NCBI GenBank assembly: GCA_016794365.1
Contig: JAEUKB010000026.1
Location: 62,001-126,000, forward strand
Direction: 5' to 3'
DNA: 64,000 bases
DNA from: Myxococcales bacterium
Lineage (GTDB): Bacteria > Myxococcota_A > Polyangia > Palsa-1104 > JAEUJZ01
The position numbers and the translations under genes were made by a program. The notes beneath the pieces were generated by a model that saw only the letters and a list, made by a program, of their open reading frames with translations, was not told the DNA's origin and searched no databases. Within the stretch, counting starts at the first letter, position 1. Every line of letters starts with the position of its first letter. Below, piece after piece: positions 52,754 through 61,148 of this stretch.

Positions 52754-54394
52754 ATGATACAATCCGTGCTCGTGCAAGGATTTCAGCCGGTCTCTGACTA
52801 TCCGCTCCTGCGGTTTCATCGTGAGCGCGAAGGCATTGTGCGAGAGACAACCCAGCGGGCGCTGTCCGCTGTGCTGTTGGAAAGCGCGCCTGAGTACATC
52901 CTGAACGACGCCTGCCTACAGGAGATCCGACGCTTGTCGGAAAGCTCGGCGCAGGAAGAAGTTCGTGAGCTACCCGAATGGAAGCGGCTGTGGCGATCCC
53001 TCGGTGGCAAGGCCAAGCGCGAGCTAGAGCACGACCTGCGCGCACTGATAGCCGACTACGCCCAAGACATCGCGGGTGGCTTTAACAAGCAGGTCTACAA
53101 CTTCGCATCCCAGGTCGTTCCGCCTGCGCTGTCGCTGCTGCTGTCACCGGAAAAGCCGCTCAAGCTGCCGCTTCAGATGCTTCAGCCGCACAAGCTGCTC
53201 GATTCCCTGGCCGAGCGGCTGCAAGTGCAAGGACCGCTCAGCCACCTGCGCAAGCTGGCCGAGGTCGGAACCCTGGTCTGTGTGCCCACCCACCTGTCGA
53301 ACCTCGACTCGCCGGTGATGGGCTATGCGCTGCAAGCTGCGGGACTGCCCCCCACGACGTATGGCGCAGGAAAGAACCTGTTTACCAACCCGATTCTCGG
53401 GTTTTTTATGCGCAACTGCGGCGCGTACCGGGTCGATCGCCGGATTCGACACGACCTGTACAAAGACGTGCTCAAGACCTACTCGCAGGTGATCCTCGAG
53501 CGCGGCTATCACTCGATGTTCTTCCCTGGTGGCACGCGCTCGCGCTCGGGCAAAGTCGAAGGACGGCTCAAGCTCGGGCTGCTCGGCACTGCGCTGACCG
53601 CAACCATCGAAGGCTTGCGCCGAGACGCGGGCGAGTCCACTGGAACGCGCGTCCGCCCGATCTTCATCGTCCCCGTGACCGTCAACCAGCAGCTGGTCCT
53701 CGAAGCCGAGACGCTGATCGCCGACTACCTCAAAGAGACCGGCAAAGCGCGCTTCATCATCGAAGACGACGAGTCCGCCCAGCTTCGCAGGGTGGTGGAC
53801 TTTGCGCGCTCAATGATGACCGCTGCGGGTGCCATCGTGATCCGGTTCGGACAGCCGATGGACGTGCTCGGGCACTCGCTCAACGAAGTGGGACAGTCGG
53901 TCGGGCCGCACGGACAGCTCGTGGACCTGGCGCGCTACTTCTGGGTGAAGGGACGACCCCAGGCGCTGCCGCAGCGGGACGCAGAGTACATGAACCAGAC
54001 AGCGTCGGCCATCGCGCGCGCCTATCGACGAGAGACGGTGCTGCTGCCCACCCACTTGCTCGCCTCGGTGCTGTGGCGACGCATCGGCCAAGCCTTGCCG
54101 GGTCTGGACCTGTATCGCAGGCTGCGTCAGCCGCTGGACCTGCATGTCTCGCACGCCGACCTGCTGGCCGATGTGGCGCGCCTTCAGACCCAGCTACGCA
54201 ACAAGCGACATCACCTTGGACCTCGCGCCGACGGAACCCCGGAGCAGGTCATTGAAGCGGGACTGGCTGCCTTTGCCAGCTACCACACTGAACCAGCAGC
54301 GATCCGGACGCCGTCGAACGCGGTGAGCATCGGCGACCGGCAGCTTCTGTACTACTACCAGAACCGTGTCGAGTCGTTGGGGGATGCAGAATGA
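52754..54394 (+). CDS. PlsB/PlsC-type glycerolipid acyltransferase
   Basis: From the ATG at 52754 this is 546 residues (an in-frame ATG at 52730 adds 8). The acyltransferase motif HLSNLD (HxxxxD) lies near residue 180, then GAGKNLFTNPILGFFMRNCGA, FPGGTRSRSG with the substrate Arg, and IVPVTVNQQ. This is the order of sn-glycerol-3-phosphate or 1-acyl-G3P acyltransferases. The flanking helical regions are longer than in PlsC and more like PlsB. The stop overlaps the gpsA-like start (ATGA), so acyltransfer and glycerol-3-phosphate supply are linked. Confidence 0.9.
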   Translation: MIQSVLVQGFQPVSDYPLLRFHREREGIVRETTQRALSAVLLESAPEYILNDACLQEIRRLSESSAQEEVRELPEWKRLWRSLGGKAKRELEHDLRALIADYAQDIAGGFNKQVYNFASQVVPPALSLLLSPEKPLKLPLQMLQPHKLLDSLAERLQVQGPLSHLRKLAEVGTLVCVPTHLSNLDSPVMGYALQAAGLPPTTYGAGKNLFTNPILGFFMRNCGAYRVDRRIRHDLYKDVLKTYSQVILERGYHSMFFPGGTRSRSGKVEGRLKLGLLGTALTATIEGLRRDAGESTGTRVRPIFIVPVTVNQQLVLEAETLIADYLKETGKARFIIEDDESAQLRRVVDFARSMMTAAGAIVIRFGQPMDVLGHSLNEVGQSVGPHGQLVDLARYFWVKGRPQALPQRDAEYMNQTASAIARAYRRETVLLPTHLLASVLWRRIGQALPGLDLYRRLRQPLDLHVSHADLLADVARLQTQLRNKRHHLGPRADGTPEQVIEAGLAAFASYHTEPAAIRTPSNAVSIGDRQLLYYYQNRVESLGDAE

Positions 54395-55479
54395 GCGGCC
54401 TTACAGTTGCAGTCATCGGTGGCGGAAGGTGGGCGCGAGCCCTTGCGGGATTTTTGCTTCACAACCAGCGCCGCGCGCCCGATCGCATCACCAAGGTGCT
54501 TCACTATCGCCCCCCGCGTGAGCTGGTCCGGGCGCAAGAAGACAACCGCAGCGAGCCCGATGCCGCCCCACTAGACGTTGCAGTGGCCGCAGGTGAAGTC
54601 CCCGATGTCAGCGCCGTAGACAGTGCCCAGCAGGCAGAGCGTCGCCAGGTGACTTCGATCAACGTGTCGGAGCTGGGCCAAGCCGATGTCATCTTTTTGG
54701 CCGTGCCCGCGCCGTCCGTTCGCAAGGTGCTGCGGCTGGCCGCTCCCCATCTGCACGGAGCCCAGAGCCTCATTCACGCCATCGGCAGCGTCATCCCGGC
54801 GTGCGAGGAGCATCCCCACACCACGCTGATCTCTCATGCCGTGGGGGAAGAGACGCCGATTCGCAAGGTGGGTGGTCTGGCCGGTCCGGCGCTGGCTCCC
54901 GACCTGGAAGAGTTTGCCCCCGCCGCGCTGGTCTGTGGCAGCCGCTTTGATGAAGTCGGAACGCAGGCCATCCAGGTGCTGTCGGGACACTCGCTGCTCG
55001 TCTATACCACCCGCGATCTGATAGGCGTTGAGCTGTCGCGGGCGGGTTCCTCGGTGATTGCGCTGGCGGCAGGCGTGGCCAACATCCTCGACTTGGGAAC
55101 CCCAGCACGGGCCATTCTCATCACACGCGGCGCGGCAGAGCTGGCCCGCATCGCGGTAAAGCTCGGCGCAGAGGAGCGAACCTTCTTCGGCCTGGCAGGT
55201 GTCGGTGAGTTTGTCGCTGCCACCGAGCGACGCGGCTCAGCCGACTTTGAGCTGGGACGGCTGCTCGGACAGCGCGTGCCGCTCGCCGAAGCCCAAAAGC
55301 AGGTCGGTCGCGTCTGCGATGGCCCCAGCATGGTCCGCGAAGCGCACCTGCTCGGTCACAAGTTCCACGTCCGCACCTCGATTGTGTCGGCGCTGTATCA
55401 GCTCCTGCACGGCAAGTTCGACACCAAGGATGCGCTGATGGCGCTGCTATCAACCGACATCCACAACGAGCACGAGTAG
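54391..55479 (+). CDS. GpsA-like glycerol-3-phosphate dehydrogenase homologue lacking the family lysines
   Basis: This 362-residue protein keeps the Rossmann start VAVIGGGRWARALAGFL, a VIFLAVPAPSVR strand, and the C-terminal ARAILITRGAAELAR, FFGLAGVGEF and LLGQ segments of GpsA. However, where GpsA has GGAxKNVIA this reads SRAGSSVIA (catalytic Lys to Ser), and the TKG segment reads HAIGS. A 45-residue acidic insert follows the second strand. It may be inactive as a dehydrogenase or act on another molecule. Coupled to the acyltransferase, it was probably derived from a phospholipid operon. Confidence 0.85.
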   Translation: MSGLTVAVIGGGRWARALAGFLLHNQRRAPDRITKVLHYRPPRELVRAQEDNRSEPDAAPLDVAVAAGEVPDVSAVDSAQQAERRQVTSINVSELGQADVIFLAVPAPSVRKVLRLAAPHLHGAQSLIHAIGSVIPACEEHPHTTLISHAVGEETPIRKVGGLAGPALAPDLEEFAPAALVCGSRFDEVGTQAIQVLSGHSLLVYTTRDLIGVELSRAGSSVIALAAGVANILDLGTPARAILITRGAAELARIAVKLGAEERTFFGLAGVGEFVAATERRGSADFELGRLLGQRVPLAEAQKQVGRVCDGPSMVREAHLLGHKFHVRTSIVSALYQLLHGKFDTKDALMALLSTDIHNEHE

Positions 55480-55492
55480 CCCGCGCGCCAAG

Positions 55493-56101
55493 CTACGGTC
55501 GCCAGCTCGGCCAGTCGCTGGGCAGCAGCCCGGCGCTCGCCAGGTCTTCCACCACCGCGCACAGCGGCAGGCCCACCACGTTGTCGTAGCTGCCCTCGAT
55601 GCCCCGCACAAACGCAGAGAACCGACCCTGGATGGCGTAGGCACCAGCCTTGCCGCGCCACTCTTCACTGCGCAGATAGCCCGCGATCTCGGCATCGGAC
55701 AGCCGCCGGACCGTCACTTGGGTCGCCACCGCGCGACTGATTCGCTGAAGCTGCCCGCTTCCATCGACGTAGCGCAGGTGATAGCCGGTCAGCACCGCAT
55801 GCGACTTGCCCGAAAGCATCGTCAGCATCTGCCGCGCGGCCCCTTCATGCGGAGGCTTGCCAAGCAGCGCGCCATCGACCGTCACAATCGTATCCGCACC
55901 GAGTACCGGCGAGCCCGGCGCGCACAGCTTGGACGCTGCGTCAGCTTTTTGCTGGGAAAGGCGCAGCACCAGTGCCTCTGGCTGCTCGCCCACCTGCGGG
56001 GTTTCATCGAGATCCACCGGCCACACCGCGTGGGGAATGGCTGCCGCAGACAGCATATCGATGCGCCGAGGCGAGGCCGAAGCAAGGACCAGAAGCGACA
56101 T
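55493..56101 (-). CDS. Maf-family nucleotide pyrophosphatase
   Basis: Starting from the ATG at 56101 (MSLLVLASASPRR; another ATG lies at 56110), the protein is 202 residues. LASASPRR is the substrate loop, followed by VLGADTIVTVDG and LGKP. The later EWRGKAGAYAIQG and VVGLPL segments complete the Maf signature. Maf proteins hydrolyse modified or non-canonical NTPs and influence septum formation. It is convergent with the gpsA-like gene. Confidence 0.95.
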   Translation of the reverse strand: MSLLVLASASPRRIDMLSAAAIPHAVWPVDLDETPQVGEQPEALVLRLSQQKADAASKLCAPGSPVLGADTIVTVDGALLGKPPHEGAARQMLTMLSGKSHAVLTGYHLRYVDGSGQLQRISRAVATQVTVRRLSDAEIAGYLRSEEWRGKAGAYAIQGRFSAFVRGIEGSYDNVVGLPLCAVVEDLASAGLLPSDWPSWRP

Positions 56102-56198
56102 GCCGCGCATCTATACACGTTCGGTCGGCCCTCTCAAGTACACTCATGATGCGGCGTACTGCTTAGATGCCGTGTTCTTTGCACAAAGGGGGATTCTT

Positions 56199-57938
56199 AT
56201 GCGTAGCACGCTTACTCGCCTGTTTCCGATGCTGCTCGCCAGTGTGGCTGGCTTTGTGTTCTCTGTCTGCGGCTCTGTCGCCACCGAGTGCGATAGCGGC
56301 AGTAGCTGCTCCATCGAGCCAACCTGTACCGACAAGGTTCGCAACGGCACCGAGACAGACATCGACTGCGGTGGCTCCTGCGCGACCAAGTGCCAGGCCA
56401 TGGGGAAGTGCGGTACCTCAGAGGACTGCGGCAGTGGCCTGGTCTGCCTAAGCGGTGCCTGCGCGGCCCCATCTTGCAAAGACGGCATCAAGGACGGCGA
56501 TGAGACGGACGTAGACTGCGGTGGAAGCTGCTTCGCGTGTGCCCCAACTGCGGTCTGCAAGGTCAACGGTGACTGCACTTCGCAGAACTGCTCAGGTGGC
56601 CAGTGCGCAGCCCCCACCTGCACCGATGGCATCAAGAACGGCAGCGAAAGCGACAAGGACTGCGGTGGAAGCTGCTCTCCCTGCGCGATTGGCAAGAGCT
56701 GCGTGGTGGATGGCGACTGCGCCCCGCTCACCTGCGGCACCCCAGTTCCCGAAGGTCAGAGTGCGGTCTGCGGCCTGGGGAATGGCAGCGATCTGGACCT
56801 GACCGTGCCAGCGGGCATGACCAAGGTCGTCAATAACGTCGCCACCAGTGGGACTGGCGCAGCAGCAAGCACCACGCTGACGGTTCGCGATGGCGCAGGC
56901 TTTGCGCCCGACCAGATTGTGCTGATCCACCAAACCCAAGGCACCGGCGCGGGCCAGCATGAGCTAAACCGCGTGGCCGCCATCAACGGCACCACCCTGA
57001 CCTTGAAGACCCCGCTCAAGTACGACTACGTCACCGGATCGCAGGTCATCGTGGTGCCGCAGTACGGCACCGTGAACGTAGCCAACACGGCGACGCTGAC
57101 GGCCCCCGCGTGGGATGGTCAAAAGGGCGGACTGTTGGTGTTTATGGCCAAGGGCGATGTCACGATCGCAGGCACGGTGACCATGGCAGGCAAAGGCTTC
57201 CGTGGCGCAGGTGTCGTCGGAACCTGCTTCCCGAGCGCCCCCGGCTGCCTCCTCAACCACGGACGCACGGGTGAGTCTGCCACCGGCCCAGCCAACTTCT
57301 CGACCCTGAGCGCCCAGTCGAAGGGCAACAACAACGGCGGCGGTGGCGGCGGCGGCACCCGTGGTCAGGACTGCGCAGCCGGAGGCGGTGGCTCCTACGG
57401 CACCGCAGGCACAGCCGGTGTCGATGGCTCTTTAGGAAACTGCATCGCAGTCGCCGGTCAGCATGGTGGTGGCCTGGCCGGTGCGATGGTCGGTGGCCCG
57501 GATCTCACCCAGTCGATCTTCCTAGGGAGTGCGGGCGGCGAAGGCGGACCAGACGAAGACGGCGCCTTCCCTGGCCCCGGCGGCAACGGCGGCGGCTCGG
57601 TCATCATCTGGAGCAAGTCCGTCGCGGTCGATGCCACCACCGGCACGGTCAACGTCAGCGGCGTCGCGGGCGGCGTCGGCTCGACCACAGGACCGTGCGG
57701 CGGCTCGGGCGCTGGCATGGGCAACGGCGGCGGCGGCGCAGGCGGCGCGGTTCGCATCGTCACCACCGATGCAGTGTCGCTGGGCACAGGTCGCGTCACG
57801 GCAGCAGGTGGCGCAGGTGGCGCGGCGGGTAGCTGCGGCGCAGCCTATCCCGGTGGCGCAGGCGGTCTGGGTCGCGTCCAGGTCCGCGCGGGCGGCACGA
57901 TCACCGGAACCAGCACCCCCGCAGCCTTCACCAACTAG
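56199..57938 (+). CDS. Secreted protein with Cys-rich DxDCGG repeats and Gly-rich C-terminal domain, 579 aa
   Basis: The ATG at 56199 follows AAAGGGGG. The signal is hydrophobic and ends near FSVCGS. Residues about 30-190 hold four Cys repeats of the form NGxExDxDCGGSC (GTETDIDCGGSC, GDETDVDCGGSC, GSESDKDCGGSC). The rest is a beta-rich surface domain with Gly-rich runs (GGGGGGGTRGQDC). Such proteins are frequent in Myxococcota and probably lie on the outer surface. A longer frame from 55806 crosses the divergent maf gene. Confidence 0.82.
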   Translation: MRSTLTRLFPMLLASVAGFVFSVCGSVATECDSGSSCSIEPTCTDKVRNGTETDIDCGGSCATKCQAMGKCGTSEDCGSGLVCLSGACAAPSCKDGIKDGDETDVDCGGSCFACAPTAVCKVNGDCTSQNCSGGQCAAPTCTDGIKNGSESDKDCGGSCSPCAIGKSCVVDGDCAPLTCGTPVPEGQSAVCGLGNGSDLDLTVPAGMTKVVNNVATSGTGAAASTTLTVRDGAGFAPDQIVLIHQTQGTGAGQHELNRVAAINGTTLTLKTPLKYDYVTGSQVIVVPQYGTVNVANTATLTAPAWDGQKGGLLVFMAKGDVTIAGTVTMAGKGFRGAGVVGTCFPSAPGCLLNHGRTGESATGPANFSTLSAQSKGNNNGGGGGGGTRGQDCAAGGGGSYGTAGTAGVDGSLGNCIAVAGQHGGGLAGAMVGGPDLTQSIFLGSAGGEGGPDEDGAFPGPGGNGGGSVIIWSKSVAVDATTGTVNVSGVAGGVGSTTGPCGGSGAGMGNGGGGAGGAVRIVTTDAVSLGTGRVTAAGGAGGAAGSCGAAYPGGAGGLGRVQVRAGGTITGTSTPAAFTN

Positions 57939-58028
57939 AGCCCGCAGCCTGTTGCGCGGCGGACCGCACCAGCCCCAAGTCGCCACGCGCGGTGGAACCC
58001 CTGGCGACTCCACGTCGTCTAGGGGGGC

Positions 58029-59135
58029 ATGAACACACCCCACACTGCGTCTCTTGTTCTCTCTACACTGCTTGCTGCCGGTTGCTCCGGTGGTAACGCG
58101 GACCTTGGCTACCTAGACGGAGGCACCACCAGCGATGGCGGCAGCACCGACATGGCCAATCGCTTTGCCGAAGTCGATCGCATTGCCCAGGCCAACGCCG
58201 CTGCGGTCGGAGCCTTCGGCTTGGCCATCTATGGAAGCGGCGATCAGCTCCTGTTTCAGAAGATGTACGGCGACTTTTCCCCCGATCGCCGTGTCGCGGT
58301 CGCGTCTTCCAGCAAGTGGATCAGCGGCCTGACCCTGTTTCGCTTGGTGAGTGATGGGCGGCTGAGCCTGGATAGCACCACCGGCACGGTCCTGGGCTGG
58401 ACCGGCCCCAAGTCCGCCATCACGCTGCGACAGCTTCTGTCGTTTACGTCGGGTCTGCCACCGGATGCCAACTGCACGCTCAATCCGTCGATCAAGCTGC
58501 AAGACTGCGTCAGCCAGATTGCCCAGCTCAACCTGACCGCGACACCGGGCACGCGCTACGACTATGGCTCGACGCACCTGGCGGTGGCAGGACGGATGGC
58601 CGAGGTCGTCACCGGCAAGACCTGGAACGACCTGTTCGCCGAGCAGCTCCGCACGCCGCTCGGCCTGCCCACCGAGGTGACGTACTACACCGCGCCCAAC
58701 CAGCTGCTCGGGCAGCAAAACCCGCTCATCGCGGGCGGTCTGGTGGTCAGCATGAACGAATACGCCCCGCTGCTCGGCCTGCTGTTTCGGCGCGGCCTGC
58801 TGAGCGGTCAGCGCATCATCCGGGACGATCTGTTTACCGACCAGGCCAAGACACCGTATCCCAGCGCCGTGATTGGCGAGTCCCCCATGCAGCAAGCCGG
58901 TTATCCGTACCTGTACGGCCTGACTGCGTGGCTGGAGTGTGACACCCCGGCCACTGGCTGCCAGGTGATCTCTTCCCCAGGGGCGTTTGGCTTTACGCCC
59001 TGGATCGACCGCGATGCGGGCTACTACGCGATCATCGGTACGCTCAACACCACCAGCTCAGGCAAGGTCGTGAAGGCTTCGGTCGATACCGCGCAGCAGC
59101 TCAAGCCCGCGATTCGCGCCGCGCTGGGCAAGTAG
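58029..59135 (+). CDS. Serine hydrolase of the beta-lactamase/DD-peptidase fold, lipoprotein
   Basis: This 368-residue protein has a lipobox LLAAGC near residue 18. The active-site SxxK is in VASSSKWISG near residue 95; YDYGSTH near 178-184 supplies the tyrosine (YxS). The order fits class C beta-lactamase-like esterases and D-aminopeptidases (EstB group). Esterase or peptidase activity toward the wall is plausible, and beta-lactam hydrolysis is not implied. A GGGGGG run precedes the ATG. Confidence 0.87.
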   Translation: MNTPHTASLVLSTLLAAGCSGGNADLGYLDGGTTSDGGSTDMANRFAEVDRIAQANAAAVGAFGLAIYGSGDQLLFQKMYGDFSPDRRVAVASSSKWISGLTLFRLVSDGRLSLDSTTGTVLGWTGPKSAITLRQLLSFTSGLPPDANCTLNPSIKLQDCVSQIAQLNLTATPGTRYDYGSTHLAVAGRMAEVVTGKTWNDLFAEQLRTPLGLPTEVTYYTAPNQLLGQQNPLIAGGLVVSMNEYAPLLGLLFRRGLLSGQRIIRDDLFTDQAKTPYPSAVIGESPMQQAGYPYLYGLTAWLECDTPATGCQVISSPGAFGFTPWIDRDAGYYAIIGTLNTTSSGKVVKASVDTAQQLKPAIRAALGK

Positions 59136-59151
59136 CGCGCGTCCGCAGACC

Positions 59152-61035
59152 CTACCGTCCATCCATCTGAATCACCAGGCCGCTGTCTCCGATGGCGTAG
59201 TGGCTCTTGCCGCTGCGACCCACACCGAAGATCTCAAAGTTGGTCCCGAGCGGCTCTTCCTTCCAGCTTGCGCCGTCCCAGTGCAGCAGCTCTCCGTAGT
59301 GGCCGCCGAGCCAGATATCAAACGGCCCGGAGCCGGACAGAGACGACGGGAAGGTAATGCCAGTGGGAACGGACTGATCGTCCCAGGTGCTGCCGCTGTA
59401 GCGAGACAAAAACAGGTTCTTGCCAACATTCCAGCCGCCAGTTGCCCAGACATCGCGCGGCCCGCTGCCCCACAGCGCCACCACCTCTGCCGGGAAGGTC
59501 TTGGGCCACAGCGACCACTTGCTGCCGTCGTAGTGTGCCAGCTTGCCGTCCGCTCCGCCCAGCCAGACATCGTTGGCAGCGGACGCCCAGATCGCAGTGA
59601 CCTTGCTGATGCCCAGGCTGACCGTTTGGCTTGCATAGCTGCTGCCGTTGTAATGCACCACGGTCCCAGCATCCCCAGCGAACCAGACATCGCTGCTGCT
59701 TGTGCCCGAGACCCCGATGAGCCGCTCCGAGCTGCCGCCAAAGCGCTGCGACACAGCGGCCCAGGTTGCGCCGTCGAAGTGAGCGACGCGCCCGTAGTCA
59801 CCCACGGCCCAGACATCGCTGCTGCTCGTGCCCCAGATCCCGGCGTAGCTGGTGCTGTCCCCCATGATGCCGCCCCACGCTAGCTGGCCGCCCCGGATGC
59901 GCAGGATGGTGCCGCTGCGACCCGCTGCAAACACGTCGCCTTGTGGGCTTGTATAGACCGCGCGAAGCTGATCGGACTGGCCGCTGGATAGCTGCCGCCA
60001 GCTGGTGCCGTTCCAGCGCCCGATGTAGCCCCGGATGCCGACGCCAATCTGCTCTCGCCCCGCTGGCCCGCCGGTACCGGAAATGGAGGTCAGTAGCGTG
60101 CCCATATACAGCTGCTGGGTCCAGCTGCTGCCGTTAAACAGCGCGGGCTTGGTACCCGCCAGCCAGACCTCGCTCGCCGACGCAGCCGACACGCTGTAGT
60201 ACGTCTCTTTCGGAACGGCTGCTTGCAGCACCCAGCGCCCAGCTTCCAGGCGATAGACGGTCGTGCCGCTGTTTTGGCCGGACTGAAACAGAATCAGCCA
60301 GCACTCCCCAGTCGGAGAACACGACAGCGAGCCGATGTTCAAAACGCCCGCGAGCGTCTGCTTGGTAAAGGTGCTGCCGTTGAAATAGAGCAGTCCACCC
60401 GCTTCCCCGCCGAACCAGACATTGCTTGGGCTGCTGCCGCTGACCTGAAACAGGGCCGAGGTAAACGGCGCGGTCTGCTTGACCCAGCTGGTTCCGTTGT
60501 AGCGATAAATCTGGCCTTGGATGCCCACCATCCAGACATCGCTGGGACCCGATCCCCAGACGCTGTGGATGCCTTTCCAGGAAAACTCGGGCAGCTCTGT
60601 CCAGGTCTTGCCATCAAAGTGAAGGACCGCAGTGCCCACCACCCAGACATCGCTGGGAGAAGAGCCCCACACCTGCTCTAGGAAGTTCTGCTTCTTCCAT
60701 GCGGGATGCCGCACAAGGACTGCGCTGTCCCCTTCGATCCGTACCAGCGAGTTGCCCGCCACCGCCCAGCCATTGCCGGTGCCATCGCGCCAGACCGCCT
60801 CGTGGTAGTTCCCTTGCGGCAGGGGGTTGCGCCAGCACGGTGTCTCACACTGCATCGCGGGTCCAACGGCCATGTCCGGGACCGTCATATCGACGCGGAC
60901 TTCCGGCATTCCCAGATCGATGGACATCTGCTCCTCTACAGACGGAGCGCCCCCTTTGCTACAAGACGACAGGGTCCAAAGGACCAAAGGCCAGGTCCGC
61001 AGGAAGGTAGATACAGAGCGAGCCGAGGTGAGCAT
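59152..61035 (-). CDS. Beta-propeller lipoprotein with repeated SPSDVW motifs, 627 aa
   Basis: The signal peptide ends LSSC. The mature protein is about ten repeats of 45-50 residues with the core pattern WGSSPSDVWVVG...VLHFDGKTWTEL (examples SGPSDVWMVG, TSSSDVWAVGDYG, SANDVWLGG). Each repeat is probably one blade of a beta-propeller. Proteins with these repeats are numerous in Myxococcota; their role is unknown. It is convergent with the hydrolase gene, with 16 bases between the stops. Confidence 0.82.
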   Translation of the reverse strand: MLTSARSVSTFLRTWPLVLWTLSSCSKGGAPSVEEQMSIDLGMPEVRVDMTVPDMAVGPAMQCETPCWRNPLPQGNYHEAVWRDGTGNGWAVAGNSLVRIEGDSAVLVRHPAWKKQNFLEQVWGSSPSDVWVVGTAVLHFDGKTWTELPEFSWKGIHSVWGSGPSDVWMVGIQGQIYRYNGTSWVKQTAPFTSALFQVSGSSPSNVWFGGEAGGLLYFNGSTFTKQTLAGVLNIGSLSCSPTGECWLILFQSGQNSGTTVYRLEAGRWVLQAAVPKETYYSVSAASASEVWLAGTKPALFNGSSWTQQLYMGTLLTSISGTGGPAGREQIGVGIRGYIGRWNGTSWRQLSSGQSDQLRAVYTSPQGDVFAAGRSGTILRIRGGQLAWGGIMGDSTSYAGIWGTSSSDVWAVGDYGRVAHFDGATWAAVSQRFGGSSERLIGVSGTSSSDVWFAGDAGTVVHYNGSSYASQTVSLGISKVTAIWASAANDVWLGGADGKLAHYDGSKWSLWPKTFPAEVVALWGSGPRDVWATGGWNVGKNLFLSRYSGSTWDDQSVPTGITFPSSLSGSGPFDIWLGGHYGELLHWDGASWKEEPLGTNFEIFGVGRSGKSHYAIGDSGLVIQMDGR

Positions 61036-61148
61036 CAGGATTCCTTAGAAGCTGCTCGGCTGGATAACAGCGATGGTCCGAAGCTGTCAACGGCGACGCG
61101 GCAAAGAATCCGTTGACCGCGCAGGACGGTGCTGGCTTAAGTGTGCCG

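Noticed and set aside
58029-59135. Annotating the serine hydrolase as a resistance beta-lactamase
   Set aside because: SxxK and a tyrosine are present, but the order fits EstB-type esterases/peptidases, and no features specific to antibiotic hydrolysis are visible.
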